From JBNKFV01 sp050289485 (GTDB lineage: Bacteria > Pseudomonadota > Gammaproteobacteria > Pseudomonadales > Cellvibrionaceae), in the NCBI GenBank assembly GCA_050289485.1, contig JBNKFV010000033.1:1-39485 (forward strand): a stretch of 39,485 nucleotides of DNA, given 5' to 3'. The position numbers and the translations under genes are program-made. Position 1 is the first letter of the stretch. The number at the start of each line of letters is the position of its first letter. Shown here one piece after another: positions 7,885 through 17,195 of the stretch. The notes beneath the pieces are model-generated. The model had not been told where the DNA came from. It worked only from the letters and a program-made list of their open reading frames with translations, and made no database searches.

Positions 7885-10173
7885 TCAGAACTCCATATTG
7901 ACCTGAACGCCAATTTGCCGTGGACGACTCACCGCCACTTGCGGGGAACGCGCTCCATCTACATAGGGATCAGTAGCTGTTGCAAAGAGGTCGCCGTAGT
8001 TCAGCCGCTTGTCGAGTATATTCCGCGCATAGAGCCTGATTTCAGTGTCACCAAAGCGAACGCCCACGTTACCGTTCACCATGTTGAAGGGTTGTCGGGT
8101 CAAAAAACCACCCTCGCCATCCACCGCTTTCACTGAACCCGTGTAGCTATAGTCAGCTGCCATAAACAACGTAGCGTTGTCGGAGATTGGCGTTTCATAA
8201 TAGCCAGACAAGGTTGACGTCCAATTGGGAATTTGTACCAGCCCGGTGTTAGGTTCCTGCTGAATAAAAGCCGGATCGATCAAGACACCGTCTTCATAAC
8301 CCACACCGAAATGAATGGTCAGTGGCACATCGGCAAATGGCTGCCCAGCCACTTCCATCTCAGCACCCCGAACCCGCGCTTTACCCGCATTGGCGATAAA
8401 GTTGAATCCGCAGCTTTCTGGCAGCACTACCTGCTGTTGGATTTGGCTCCAATCAACCTGGAAAGCAGCGCCAGAAACTGACAGGCGTCCATCGGCGAAA
8501 TTGTTTTTCGCACCTATTTCATAGCTCCATAGATCATCCGATTCATAAGTGCGAATGCCCTCTGGGGTATACCCCAGATCGTTCAGAGCGCCATCACAAA
8601 TGCTAGGAAGGCTCGCCTGACCACCGCCTACGCGAAAACCTTGCGAGGCTGACGCATAAACAGTGCCGCGATCGCCAATGCCGTAAGAAAGTACCACTTT
8701 GGGCACCACATCGGACTGCTTGTTATTCAGTGCTGGATTAATACTCGGTCCCTCGAAGAGAAATCCGTCGTTCTGTTCTTCACCCAGCTCCTGCTCAATC
8801 CAGTACTTGCGCAAGCCTAGGGTAAGTGTCAGGTCAGGAATGATTTCGTAATAGACCTCGCCGAATATCGCTGTTTGGGTATCGTGTCTACCCTGATTGA
8901 AGCTCGCCAGAAAGCCATCGTCAAAGAGGCCCGATGCAGCCAGTTCTGGAACAAAGACTGCTGGGCCAACAGAATGCGTTGCCTTGCGCTGATAAAACAC
9001 GCCGACGACACCGGATAGCTTCGGTGCAAAGAGACCTTCATCGAACGCTACGCGCGCTTCCTGCGTGAAGTGCCAGTCGTGATTGACTGTTGGGATCACC
9101 CATGCAGGCCCGCCAAGATCTACCTCGAAAACTTCCTCAAAGAGCTGATTCGTGGCCTCAGTACCATCACTCAGTTCCTCCAGTCTGCGCGTAAAGTAGC
9201 TCGTTGAAGAGATGACGGTGAAACCATCACCACCATAGTTCAACACCAATGAGCTTAGCGTCCATTTATCTTTATTAAATTCTTGAACATCCTTGGCACG
9301 ATCGAATGTGTAAGAATCAGCATCGACCGAATACTCAGGCAAGACAACAAAAGTTGCAGGTAATCCATCAAGCTCCGTACTCTGACCCAGGATACTCACA
9401 GTCGCATCCAACCGGTCAGTCAACGCAGCACGAAGTGACAACGACGCACTCCAGGTATCAGTCTGACCCTGATCATCTTTGGAGGTGAAACCACCTGAGC
9501 CATCGGGGAAGCGTCGTGTTAGAAAACCGGACTCACGCGTGTAGCCCGCCGCTGCTTGCAGCGCCAGCTTATCCTCAATCAATACAAGATTTCCGCCACC
9601 ATTCACATCTGCGTCGGTACCGCCATTTTTGGTGGTGCCACCACCAAACTGGGTGCTCATACTGTTTTCATTTAACGAAGGCTGGCGGGTAATAAAACGG
9701 AGGTTTCCGCCCATGGAACTGGCACCGAACAGGGTTCCCTGTGGCCCCTTTAACACCTCGATCCTATCCAGGTTAAGCGTTTGCGGCGATACCGCCGATG
9801 GGACGGGCGTGTCATTGATATAAAAGGACGTGGTATTTGCACCTGAAATACCACGAATAGAAACTTGACGACTTTCGGTAAACCCGGTCTGACCACCACC
9901 GCCATACTGGAAGGTAAGGTTAGGCACCTTGGTAGCATAATCGGTAAATGACTTAATATTCTGTTTTTGCATAAAATCAGATGAATAGGCTGTGATAGAG
10001 ACCGGAACCTGCGTCTGTACCTCAGCGCGGCGACGCGCGGTGACAACCACTTCCTCTAACAACAAGTTGTCGGCCGACGGATTTTGATAGCCTTTCTGTG
10101 CATGACTCAACGATGGCAACAGCAGCACGGCTGGAATAAGGCCGCAGGCCCCCAAAAAGTAATTTTTTTTCAT
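7885..10173 (-). CDS. TonB-dependent outer-membrane receptor (762 aa)
   Basis: An outer-membrane active transporter. A signal peptide (1-25, ending SLSHA) is followed by a TonB box EEVVVTA (about 40-46), a plug domain (about 55-165, including VSIRGISG and RIEVLKGPQGTLFG), and a long beta-barrel ending in an aromatic residue (QVNMEF). The barrel contains the family's late motif AEMEVAGQP. The pattern (SITAYSSDFMQKQNIKS) is that of receptors used for organic nutrients in oligotrophic marine and sphingomonad-like bacteria rather than classical siderophore receptors. A strong GAGGAGAG precedes the ATG. It heads a codirectional run with DUF6152, lipoprotein and sugar dehydrogenase, so it may import their substrate. 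Ligand is unknown. Confidence 0.93.
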   Translation of the reverse strand: MKKNYFLGACGLIPAVLLLPSLSHAQKGYQNPSADNLLLEEVVVTARRRAEVQTQVPVSITAYSSDFMQKQNIKSFTDYATKVPNLTFQYGGGGQTGFTESRQVSIRGISGANTTSFYINDTPVPSAVSPQTLNLDRIEVLKGPQGTLFGASSMGGNLRFITRQPSLNENSMSTQFGGGTTKNGGTDADVNGGGNLVLIEDKLALQAAAGYTRESGFLTRRFPDGSGGFTSKDDQGQTDTWSASLSLRAALTDRLDATVSILGQSTELDGLPATFVVLPEYSVDADSYTFDRAKDVQEFNKDKWTLSSLVLNYGGDGFTVISSTSYFTRRLEELSDGTEATNQLFEEVFEVDLGGPAWVIPTVNHDWHFTQEARVAFDEGLFAPKLSGVVGVFYQRKATHSVGPAVFVPELAASGLFDDGFLASFNQGRHDTQTAIFGEVYYEIIPDLTLTLGLRKYWIEQELGEEQNDGFLFEGPSINPALNNKQSDVVPKVVLSYGIGDRGTVYASASQGFRVGGGQASLPSICDGALNDLGYTPEGIRTYESDDLWSYEIGAKNNFADGRLSVSGAAFQVDWSQIQQQVVLPESCGFNFIANAGKARVRGAEMEVAGQPFADVPLTIHFGVGYEDGVLIDPAFIQQEPNTGLVQIPNWTSTLSGYYETPISDNATLFMAADYSYTGSVKAVDGEGGFLTRQPFNMVNGNVGVRFGDTEIRLYARNILDKRLNYGDLFATATDPYVDGARSPQVAVSRPRQIGVQVNMEF

Positions 10174-10475
10174 TGTAGTCTCTCTCCTCTATTATGTTTT
10201 TAGTCGCTAGATAACACCTGAAAGGAACTTCTGGCCGCCTACTATGGATACGGCTTAATGAAGTCGGGGGCAGATTAACAATCAAGCATTGCGCTTTATT
10301 CGACATTTCATGGAGAAACGATGGAGATAGTAGAAAAAATATGGATACTGATGTGCCACTACCAAAGACAAGCTATCTCTGTGCAACATTGACCAACGCA
10401 CTCATGCACAAAGAAAAATCTTACTGTTGACACACAAACGATACGCTTAGCGCGCTATGAAAACTTTTTGCCACA
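10174..10475. other. Intergenic region between TonB receptor and aldehyde dehydrogenase
   Basis: About 300 bp with no credible gene. It should hold the promoter of the leftward TonB receptor. No clear operator palindrome or non-coding RNA was seen. Confidence 0.4.
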
Positions 10476-10506
10476 CAAAAAGATCGAGGGACGGCGATGC
10501 CGTCCC
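10476..10506 (-). terminator. Rho-independent terminator of the aldehyde dehydrogenase gene
   Basis: On the minus strand, GGGACGGC (loop ATC) GCCGTCCC (10488-10506) forms an 8-bp GC-rich stem, followed five to eight bases later by a run of five T (10476-10480). It starts 15 bases after the aldehyde dehydrogenase stop codon. Confidence 0.75.
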
Positions 10507-10521
10507 GTGGGGGGAGCAAAA

Positions 10522-12063
10522 TCAAAAACCTGCATTTTTCGGATCAAGACGCATACACACCGCTTTAGTTTCGGTGTAGGCATGAATCGCCTCGCTACCA
10601 AATTCACGACCAAGGCCCGACATTTTATTACCACCAAACGGCATCGTAAGATCGAGCACGTTGTGAGTATTTAACCACACAGTACCCGCATCAATGCGGT
10701 CGGCCAGTAAGTGTGCGCGATCAAGATTACGGGTCCAGATACTGGCGCCAAGACCGTAACGTGTATCATTGGCAAGTTTCACTATATCGGCCATGTCATC
10801 AACCCGCAGCGCACAGACCACTGGGCCAAAAATTTCTTCGTGCATCACGCCCATCTGCTGAGAAACCCCGCCAAGCACGGTGGGTTTGTAGAACCAGCCG
10901 TCACCACCAGATGCCTCGCCACCGGCAAGTACGGTGGCACCTTCCTTAATACCGTGATCAACAATACTGCTGACTCTTTCACGTTGAGTAGACGAAATCA
11001 AAGGCCCAATTTCCGTAGTGGGATCAAACGCATGACCAAGCTTTAACTTACTTGCAATATCGCACACGCCCTCGATAACCTGATCATAAACCGACGGAGC
11101 TATTAGCAAGCGCGAACCTGCCGTACATATCTGGCCTGAGTTAGCAAAAATAGCCCCAGCAGCACCAGGAATTGCTTTATCAAGATCGGCATCGGCAAGA
11201 ATAATAGTGGGCGACTTGCCGCCCAGTTCCAGCGTTACTCGCTTCATGCTTGCAGCCGACGCGGCGAGAATACGCTGCCCTGTTGCCGTTGAGCCGGTAA
11301 AGGTGATCTTACGCACCAACGGATGGTCCACCAATGCTGCACCGGCTTCAGTGCCATAGCCGGTCACAATATTGACCGCACCAGCAGGAAAGCCAGCCTC
11401 CATAATCAGCTCGCCCAGGCGCAACGTTGTCAACGAGGTTTCTTCTGACGGTTTCAGTACTACCGTACAACCAAACGCTATCGCTGGCGCAAGTTTTTGA
11501 ATCGCCTGCCCCAACGGAAAGTTCCATGGTGTTATGCCAGCCACAACACCTACGGGGCGACGTTCAGTGTAAGCGCGATAAACAGCATCTTCTTTCACTA
11601 GGGGAGAATGCGCTACATATTCACCGGCGATTTTCGAACTCCAGCCAGCAAAATAACGTAAGCCGTCGATAGTAAAGCGCAAATCTATCGCCTTTGTAAC
11701 GCCGAGCAGTTTGCCACTGTCGAGCGACTCTAACGCCGCCAGTTCATCCGCGTGTTCTTCTACTAACAAAGCCAAACGCTCTAACAAGCGACCACGATCA
11801 AGAGGCCGCATGGTTTGCCATTCACGGCTTTCAAAACAACGGTGGGCAGCAGTAACCGCTCGCTCCACATCGTCTTTACCACAAGCAGGAATATCAGTGA
11901 TTTTACCCCCGTTTGCGGGATTGATCACATCAATCACGCGATCAGGTTGCAAGGGTGCAACAAGATCACCATCAATCAGTAACAGGCCGCTAGGTAGGCG
12001 TATAGGCACTGGCGCATCTTCAGCATTCTTTGGTGAAAAGGCATTATCGTTCGCAGTTTTCAT
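10522..12063 (-). CDS. NAD(P)-dependent aldehyde dehydrogenase, phenylacetaldehyde dehydrogenase-like
   Basis: A 513-residue ALDH-superfamily enzyme oxidising an aldehyde to an acid in the cytoplasm. Catalytic residues are visible: N181 in TPWNFP, K204 in VLKPSEE, the cofactor motif FTGSTATG (255-262), general base E279 in LELGGKSP and nucleophile C313 in GQICTAG. The C-terminal VWLNTHNVLDLTMPFGGNKMSGLGREFG resembles FeaB-type phenylacetaldehyde dehydrogenases (VNSHTLID..LPFGG..SG.GR). It would fit as the step after an aryl-ethylamine oxidase such as the module at 1-2831. Start: ATG 12063 with GGAG six bases upstream. An APC permease gene lies 111 bp upstream on the same strand. Substrate is inferred; betaine-aldehyde-type activity is possible. 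Confidence 0.9.
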   Translation of the reverse strand: MKTANDNAFSPKNAEDAPVPIRLPSGLLLIDGDLVAPLQPDRVIDVINPANGGKITDIPACGKDDVERAVTAAHRCFESREWQTMRPLDRGRLLERLALLVEEHADELAALESLDSGKLLGVTKAIDLRFTIDGLRYFAGWSSKIAGEYVAHSPLVKEDAVYRAYTERRPVGVVAGITPWNFPLGQAIQKLAPAIAFGCTVVLKPSEETSLTTLRLGELIMEAGFPAGAVNIVTGYGTEAGAALVDHPLVRKITFTGSTATGQRILAASAASMKRVTLELGGKSPTIILADADLDKAIPGAAGAIFANSGQICTAGSRLLIAPSVYDQVIEGVCDIASKLKLGHAFDPTTEIGPLISSTQRERVSSIVDHGIKEGATVLAGGEASGGDGWFYKPTVLGGVSQQMGVMHEEIFGPVVCALRVDDMADIVKLANDTRYGLGASIWTRNLDRAHLLADRIDAGTVWLNTHNVLDLTMPFGGNKMSGLGREFGSEAIHAYTETKAVCMRLDPKNAGF

Positions 12064-12174
12064 AAATCACTCCGAATAAAGTATTTTGACTAATTCAATC
12101 GTTCGCAGCCGCGCCCACATAAGTTTTATATGTGTTCGATAACTATTAACCGACTGTCGGTTCATAAGGCGCAA

Positions 12175-13662
12175 TTACGCTTTTGCTTCTGTACCAACAC
12201 CATCGATATCCTGCACTGGCGGTTTTTCTTCAACATGGGTCGATCCCACTCGTGCATAAGCTGCTGGCTTGCGCTTCCTCAGATAAAAACCATGCGTTAA
12301 ACCCAGTATGATGATGGGAATAAACAAAAACGGCAGATTATTAACTAACGCTAGATCGGTGCCTGTAAGCGCCGAGTAATTGGATAACGACAAATAGGTA
12401 ATGGCGGCAATCAGCCCCCCCCCTATCAACGGGGCTACCGTTTTCCCCAACGAGTACTCACCACGTCGAGCAAAAAAGATAGGTATCGATAATGACGTTG
12501 AAGCCAATAACAGCATTAATCCCACTGCCCCCATTGACGACAAACTGGTAGCAAGATTAAGTAGTGGATCAAGTCCAGCCAGCGCAAACAGGGCTGTGAC
12601 TACAAAAAGAATAGCCGCCAGCAAGATACAAGCACGATAAGGCGAGCCATTTACTGGGTGTACCTCGCCCAACGGTGCAGCAATCAAGCCGTCGCGAGAC
12701 AACGCATAAAAGTAACGGGTAATGTTATTGAAAAAACCAAGGGTTGCCGCAAACAGGCTGGTAATAATCAGCAAATTAAAAATATTACGACCAGCCACGC
12801 CCAGATATTGTTCGGCGATACCAATCACCAGCCGCCCTGGATCTTCGGCGGCAACAGACTGCACTTGATTCGCCCCAATACTCTGTACCAGGCACCAGGT
12901 TGAAAAAACATAAAACGTTGCCAGCACCAGAATTGCACCATAGGTGGCGCGCGGCACCGTCACTTTACGATCTCTTGCTTCTTCCTGGTAAATGGCAGTT
13001 GCTTCGAAGCCGATGCAGCCGTTGATGGCATAGATCAGTGAAATACCAAACCCCGGTGCTAAAATAGCAGAGGGCGTAAAGCTGGAAAATTCGATACCAG
13101 ACAGTCCCACTTCCCACAGTATCAATATATTGATCACAACGATGACACCAATCTCGAGTAAAAGCGCCACCATTAACACTTTCGCGGCCATGGTAATTTT
13201 GTGATAGCCAAGATAAAAGATCGTCGCCAGACTGACGACCGCCCAGATTTCCCAACGGGTTTCTAAACCAAACATGTTGTGAATAAATTCTGAGGTAAAA
13301 AAACTCATAGCACCGAGAGTGGATGTAGCACTGCAGATATAGGCCACCACGGCCGTGTAGGCCGCAGCGATACCCGCTTCCTTGTTCAAACTGGCGGCAA
13401 TGTAAGCGTAAAATGCACCCGCATTGCGCACATGCGGCATAATACGCACATAGCCGATGGCAAATAGCAGCAGTACACCACAAACACCCAATAGTGTTCC
13501 GGGCATCCCGGCCCCGTTACCAAACCCCAACGCCAGGGGGAAGAGTCCTGCCAAAACGCCCATAGGGGCGGCGCAGGCAAGGATCATAAAAATAATATCG
13601 CTCGTGCCAAGCATCCCGGAAAAGAGGCCTTGACGAGATGCTGCAGTACTCGAATCAGTCAT
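12175..13662 (-). CDS. APC-superfamily amino acid/amine permease
   Basis: A 495-residue inner-membrane transporter with about 12 hydrophobic helices. The APC signature is present: GCIGFEATAIYQEEARDRKVTVPRATYGAI near the middle (about residues 217-245), plus an N-terminal SDIIFMILACAAPMGVLAG helix with the broken TM1 typical of the LeuT fold. It would import an amino acid or amine by cation-coupled or exchange transport. Its position directly upstream of the aldehyde dehydrogenase on the same strand suggests it brings in the amine whose aldehyde product the dehydrogenase oxidises. The C-terminal tail (about 35 residues) is hydrophilic. Exact substrate is not readable from sequence. Confidence 0.88.
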   Translation of the reverse strand: MTDSSTAASRQGLFSGMLGTSDIIFMILACAAPMGVLAGLFPLALGFGNGAGMPGTLLGVCGVLLLFAIGYVRIMPHVRNAGAFYAYIAASLNKEAGIAAAYTAVVAYICSATSTLGAMSFFTSEFIHNMFGLETRWEIWAVVSLATIFYLGYHKITMAAKVLMVALLLEIGVIVVINILILWEVGLSGIEFSSFTPSAILAPGFGISLIYAINGCIGFEATAIYQEEARDRKVTVPRATYGAILVLATFYVFSTWCLVQSIGANQVQSVAAEDPGRLVIGIAEQYLGVAGRNIFNLLIITSLFAATLGFFNNITRYFYALSRDGLIAAPLGEVHPVNGSPYRACILLAAILFVVTALFALAGLDPLLNLATSLSSMGAVGLMLLLASTSLSIPIFFARRGEYSLGKTVAPLIGGGLIAAITYLSLSNYSALTGTDLALVNNLPFLFIPIIILGLTHGFYLRKRKPAAYARVGSTHVEEKPPVQDIDGVGTEAKA

Positions 13663-14082
13663 AGTTATTTTGCCGTGCAGAATTATTGTGTAATGTCGAT
13701 AGGAATTGCGAAAACGAATCTGGCAAGCTGGTAAGGAGCACCCCCTTTTTCAGTCACTCAAAAAAAGTGCCAACCTCCGAAAATCCGCGATGAAGAAATC
13801 CTCTCTTGAAACGACGCCAACCTGCCGAAAAACCCCTAACCAGAATGGCGCTTAATTTGTCCCTTAATGCAAACTATCTGGCCGACACTGCCATCACCTC
13901 GCATCGAAGCGAACGGTAGTATTGGCATAAGGACAAAACTGGCGAGGGAGACGAGAGTGAGAAAAACTGGCCAGGCCACCTCAAGTGCCAATACCGCGAG
14001 TACATCTGATACAGTCGCAATCCACACTTGAATCAATGCGGCCTCGCGTACAAAAACAGTGAATATTGGAAAGAGGATTACG
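13663..14082. promoter_or_regulatory. Divergent intergenic region, permease / second sugar dehydrogenase
   Basis: A 420-bp divergent spacer that must carry promoters for the leftward permease and rightward dehydrogenase. A minus-strand reading frame at 13836-14147 runs into the dehydrogenase gene and is not credible. The dehydrogenase ribosome binding site AGAGG (14072-14076) is clear. No strong operator palindrome was found. Confidence 0.4.
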
Positions 14083-15381
14083 ATGATATTTCGCCATATA
14101 ATGCGGTTTTTAGGTTTGCACACAACCGGTGCATGGTTACCAGGCATGTCGATAATGCTGGCGACAGCTCTTGCCTTTCAGGCCCACGCCGCCGAACCCA
14201 AGGAAGTCGGCCTGCCCCCAGTAGTCTTGAAAGAAGGCCCCTACTACTACAATACGGCTGAAGAAGACCATATTCGTGTTGATATACTGGCCCGCGGGTT
14301 GGCCCACGGCTACAGCTTTACCTTTCTTCCAAATGGCAATGCACTGATTGTTGAACGCGGATTACGCTTACGTTTGCTGCGTAATGCCACCAGTGCAAAA
14401 CCGGAACTTGTCGCAACCCCAATAGCGGGTGCCCCCAACTTCAACGACAACGAACACATCCACCCGTACGACGTACTCGGCATTCAAGATGTCGTACTGC
14501 ATCCAGAATTTTCGCAAAACCAGCTGGTTTACTACACCTATAACCGCCCAGCGAGCTATGACGAAAAAGCTAAACGTCTGAACGTAGAAGCGGTTCTGGC
14601 CAGAGCCAAATTAGACAAATTGGAACTGACGGAGACACAGGACTTACTGGTAGGCGAACCTGCCATCGGTGTTGGTGGCTCACGCATATTGTTTGTCGGT
14701 GACAATGAGATATTTGTGTCCGTTGGTGGTTTGAGCACCGGCGATATCGAGTCTTCACAGCGTACTGACAATATTTACGGCAAGGTATTGCGGATTCGAG
14801 CTGATGGCTCCGCACCCAGCGACAATCCCTTTGTCAAAACCAAAAACGCCAGGCCAGAAATTTATACGCTTGGGCATCGCGATCCCCTGGGTTTAGCGTT
14901 CGAGAAATCCTCTGGCAGCCTTATCGCCTCGGAACACGGCCCTCAGGGCGGCGACGAACTTAACCGTATCCTCAAAGGACGTAACTACGGCTGGCCACAG
15001 TACACCTATGGAGTTGAATACGGCGGATCGTCACTACCTAAAGTCCCCGTTGGCCCGGGCACTGAGGCACCTATCATGGTGTGGATGCCAGCCATCGCGC
15101 CATCGGGCATTGCCTTGTACGATGGCGACGCGCTGCCGGGCTGGAAAGGCAATTTGTTTATCACCAGCGCCCGCCGCGGCGAAATTAATGGCACTGGTGC
15201 ACTGATTCGAGTGGTATTCAACGAAGATCTTCAAGAGATGCGACAAGAATCTTTATTGCAAAACCTACATCAGCGCTTCAAGGATGTGCGTCAAGGGCCC
15301 GATGGATTGTTGTATGCATTAACCGACGAAGACAACAGTGTACTGCTGCGCATCAGCCCTGCGTCACGCTCAGCTCAGTAA
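14083..15381 (+). CDS. Secreted PQQ-dependent sugar/aldose dehydrogenase family protein (copy 2)
   Basis: A 432-residue paralogue of the protein at 4993-6291, sharing long stretches such as SEHGPQGGDELNRILKG, RNYGWPQYTYGVEYGG, LHQRFKDVRQGPDGLLYALT and the N-terminal DHIRVDILARGLAHGYS. A signal peptide ends QAHAAEP. The start is set at the ATG at 14083, because AGAGG lies six bases upstream; an in-frame ATG at 14059 lacks a ribosome binding site. It should be a periplasmic beta-propeller dehydrogenase using PQQ and feeding electrons to a respiratory acceptor. It is transcribed away from the permease/ALDH pair and ends at a strong terminator. The two copies may act on different stereoisomers or on successive substrates, which is inference. 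Confidence 0.87.
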   Translation: MIFRHIMRFLGLHTTGAWLPGMSIMLATALAFQAHAAEPKEVGLPPVVLKEGPYYYNTAEEDHIRVDILARGLAHGYSFTFLPNGNALIVERGLRLRLLRNATSAKPELVATPIAGAPNFNDNEHIHPYDVLGIQDVVLHPEFSQNQLVYYTYNRPASYDEKAKRLNVEAVLARAKLDKLELTETQDLLVGEPAIGVGGSRILFVGDNEIFVSVGGLSTGDIESSQRTDNIYGKVLRIRADGSAPSDNPFVKTKNARPEIYTLGHRDPLGLAFEKSSGSLIASEHGPQGGDELNRILKGRNYGWPQYTYGVEYGGSSLPKVPVGPGTEAPIMVWMPAIAPSGIALYDGDALPGWKGNLFITSARRGEINGTGALIRVVFNEDLQEMRQESLLQNLHQRFKDVRQGPDGLLYALTDEDNSVLLRISPASRSAQ

Positions 15382-15416
15382 ACTTATCCCCTTGGAGACC
15401 AATACACGATGGTCTT

Positions 15417-15448
15417 AGCCACCTTGGAAGCAAGGTGGCTCTATTTTT
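15417..15448 (+). terminator. Strong rho-independent terminator
   Basis: AGCCACCTTG (15417-15426), tetraloop GAAG, CAAGGTGGCT (15431-15440), then CTATTTTTAT. A perfect 10-bp stem with a T-run, 36 bases after the second sugar dehydrogenase. It separates that gene from the convergent DUF35 operon. Confidence 0.9.
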
Positions 15449-15462
15449 ATCTCATCCGGTTT

Positions 15463-16014
15463 TTATTTAGCGGGCTCACACAAACCCATCGCTTCGACAA
15501 TAGCACTACGCTGTGCGTCAGTGTCGATAGGTGTTTGTTTGTCGACCGCAATCAACACTGCATTCTCTGAAACATCGAGGTGACTAAACACATTAACCTG
15601 TCTATCGCCAGGGATCGCCACAGCGCTATCGACACTTTTTCCGCCGTTGGCCATACCAAAAGTAGCCAATGCCAGGTGTGCAAAAACCACAACACCACAA
15701 TCCAGGCGCACGCTGGCCACAGGCCATGGCGACGCTTCGATACGCTGTTTAAAGTACTCTGCAAGGCTATGGTGCAGGTCGAGCCGACTCAGCAATCTGC
15801 CCCTGGTTGCGGTTTCCTGCCACACGAGGCCATCTTTAAGGCAATGGCGACAGACAGCCCGTGGCGGGTACTGCACAGTATGGCAATGGGGACAGTGCTG
15901 CAACGCCAATGCCACTGGCGCATTGGCGGCGGTAAATGCTGTACCCAAAGGCGTGCGAAAAGCAGGCGGAACTGCAACGCGGCTGCCATTCTGATTTTCT
16001 GGGTTTATGCTCAT
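15463..16014 (-). CDS. DUF35 zinc-ribbon/OB-fold protein, partner of the thiolase-like protein
   Basis: A 183-residue protein with a rubredoxin-like zinc ribbon, C41-x2-C44 (CPHC) and C55-x2-C58 (CRHC), followed by an OB-fold rich in beta-strands (about 65-165). DUF35 proteins bind thiolase-superfamily enzymes and are needed for their activity or substrate channelling, as in HMG-CoA synthase complexes of archaea and steroid side-chain retro-aldolases (Ltp2 type). Its ATG overlaps the stop of the upstream thiolase-like gene by 4 bp (ATGA), so a 1:1 complex is likely. It is the last gene of a three-gene operon on the minus strand. Confidence 0.9.
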   Translation of the reverse strand: MSINPENQNGSRVAVPPAFRTPLGTAFTAANAPVALALQHCPHCHTVQYPPRAVCRHCLKDGLVWQETATRGRLLSRLDLHHSLAEYFKQRIEASPWPVASVRLDCGVVVFAHLALATFGMANGGKSVDSAVAIPGDRQVNVFSHLDVSENAVLIAVDKQTPIDTDAQRSAIVEAMGLCEPAK

Positions 16015-17195
16015 CGCTTACTCCTTGCCAAAATGGTAGCCGCAGAACACAGACCGCGATCGTAATTGATCATACCAAACCCACTTACCATCGCGTGGCG
16101 GGCATTTGACACCTGATTAGAACCAGCCTCACCGATGAGCTGGCGAATACTTTCCACTACACCCATAAAACCAGCGGCTGCACCAGCCTGCCCTACCGAC
16201 AACTGACCACCGGAGGTATTGTGAGCCAGCTTGCGTTTCTCACTGCCACTACCGTCAAAGCGCAGATCGGTCTCCCGTACCCAGCCGGGTGCCTCACCCT
16301 TGGCACAAAACCCCAAGTCTTCCATCTGCAACATACTGATAACCGGGTAGTCATCGTAGGTTTGCAAAATATCCATGTCGGCGGGAGCAAGGTTTGCATC
16401 ATGGTAGAGAGCATCAGCGTACTCCGTCCAGCCACCGCGAAACTGTACGTCGTCATCTCGATGCGCGTTATGCAATTCTCCTGCCGACAACACTGTACAG
16501 TACGACAGATTTAATGCCTTTGCTCTTTCCTCACTCATGAGTAGAAAGCCTTCACCACCGGCACAGGGCATTACGCAATCAAACAAATGCAGAGGCCCGG
16601 CAATGGGCCGCGCTGCCAAATACTGTTCCATGGTCAAGGTTTTATGGCCGAGTAAAGATGCCGGGTAATGATTAGCGTTGTAACGCTGGGCCAGTGCGAC
16701 GCGGCCAAAGTCTTCGCGAGTTGCACCGAAGCGATCCATGTAATACTGGGTAATCAAACCAAAGGCGCTATTGGGTCCACCTGCGCCGTAGGGATACGAC
16801 GCATCTATAGTAAAGCTACTAAAGCGAGAAGCGATATCACCAAATTCACCTTCTGCGGCACCGTCACCACCAATACAGGCAACAATGTCTGCGTCTCCCG
16901 CCTGTACGGCACGCGCCGCGCGCCGTAATGCCAAAATGCCTGCGGCGCCCCCATAGGGCAGTTGTTCAATCCAACGCGGGCTAAGATCAAAATGCTGCGT
17001 TAAGGCAATGGTAGAATCCGGCCCCAGAGAAAAACTCGACAACGCCAAGCCATCGATCTCCTCTTTACGAATACCTGCCTGAGCAATCATCAGCTGCAGA
17101 GTACGGCCGATAAACCAGGCTGCACCGTTATCACTCTGGCGGGTATAGCCGAAACTGACAGGGGCAGTAAGAACAACGCCGGAGTAATCTCTCAT
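16011..17195 (-). CDS. Thiolase-superfamily protein lacking canonical catalytic residues (putative DUF35-dependent aldolase)
   Basis: A 394-residue thiolase-fold protein. The duplicated fold is recognisable (AGDADIVACIGGD at 99-111; NTSGGQLSVGQAGAAAGF at 326-343). By eye, the acylated Cys of thiolases falls on Gly in PYGGAAG (80-86), the His of the GHP motif is replaced by Gln336, and the C-terminal CxG Cys is absent (VSGFGMI, 370-376). Condensation by the normal Cys-based route is thus unlikely. Related Cys-less thiolase-fold proteins paired with DUF35 (Ltp2) are retro-aldolases acting on CoA thioesters. The gene is 4-bp overlapped with both neighbours, the acyl-CoA ligase upstream and DUF35 downstream. 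Substrate is unknown; a non-steroidal acyl-CoA is possible. Confidence 0.85.
   Translation of the reverse strand: MRDYSGVVLTAPVSFGYTRQSDNGAAWFIGRTLQLMIAQAGIRKEEIDGLALSSFSLGPDSTIALTQHFDLSPRWIEQLPYGGAAGILALRRAARAVQAGDADIVACIGGDGAAEGEFGDIASRFSSFTIDASYPYGAGGPNSAFGLITQYYMDRFGATREDFGRVALAQRYNANHYPASLLGHKTLTMEQYLAARPIAGPLHLFDCVMPCAGGEGFLLMSEERAKALNLSYCTVLSAGELHNAHRDDDVQFRGGWTEYADALYHDANLAPADMDILQTYDDYPVISMLQMEDLGFCAKGEAPGWVRETDLRFDGSGSEKRKLAHNTSGGQLSVGQAGAAAGFMGVVESIRQLIGEAGSNQVSNARHAMVSGFGMINYDRGLCSAATILARSKR

Noticed and set aside
13836..14147. A 103-codon minus-strand frame with a hydrophobic stretch in the divergent spacer
   Set aside because: It overlaps the start and signal peptide of the sugar dehydrogenase, has no family resemblance and no good ribosome binding site.
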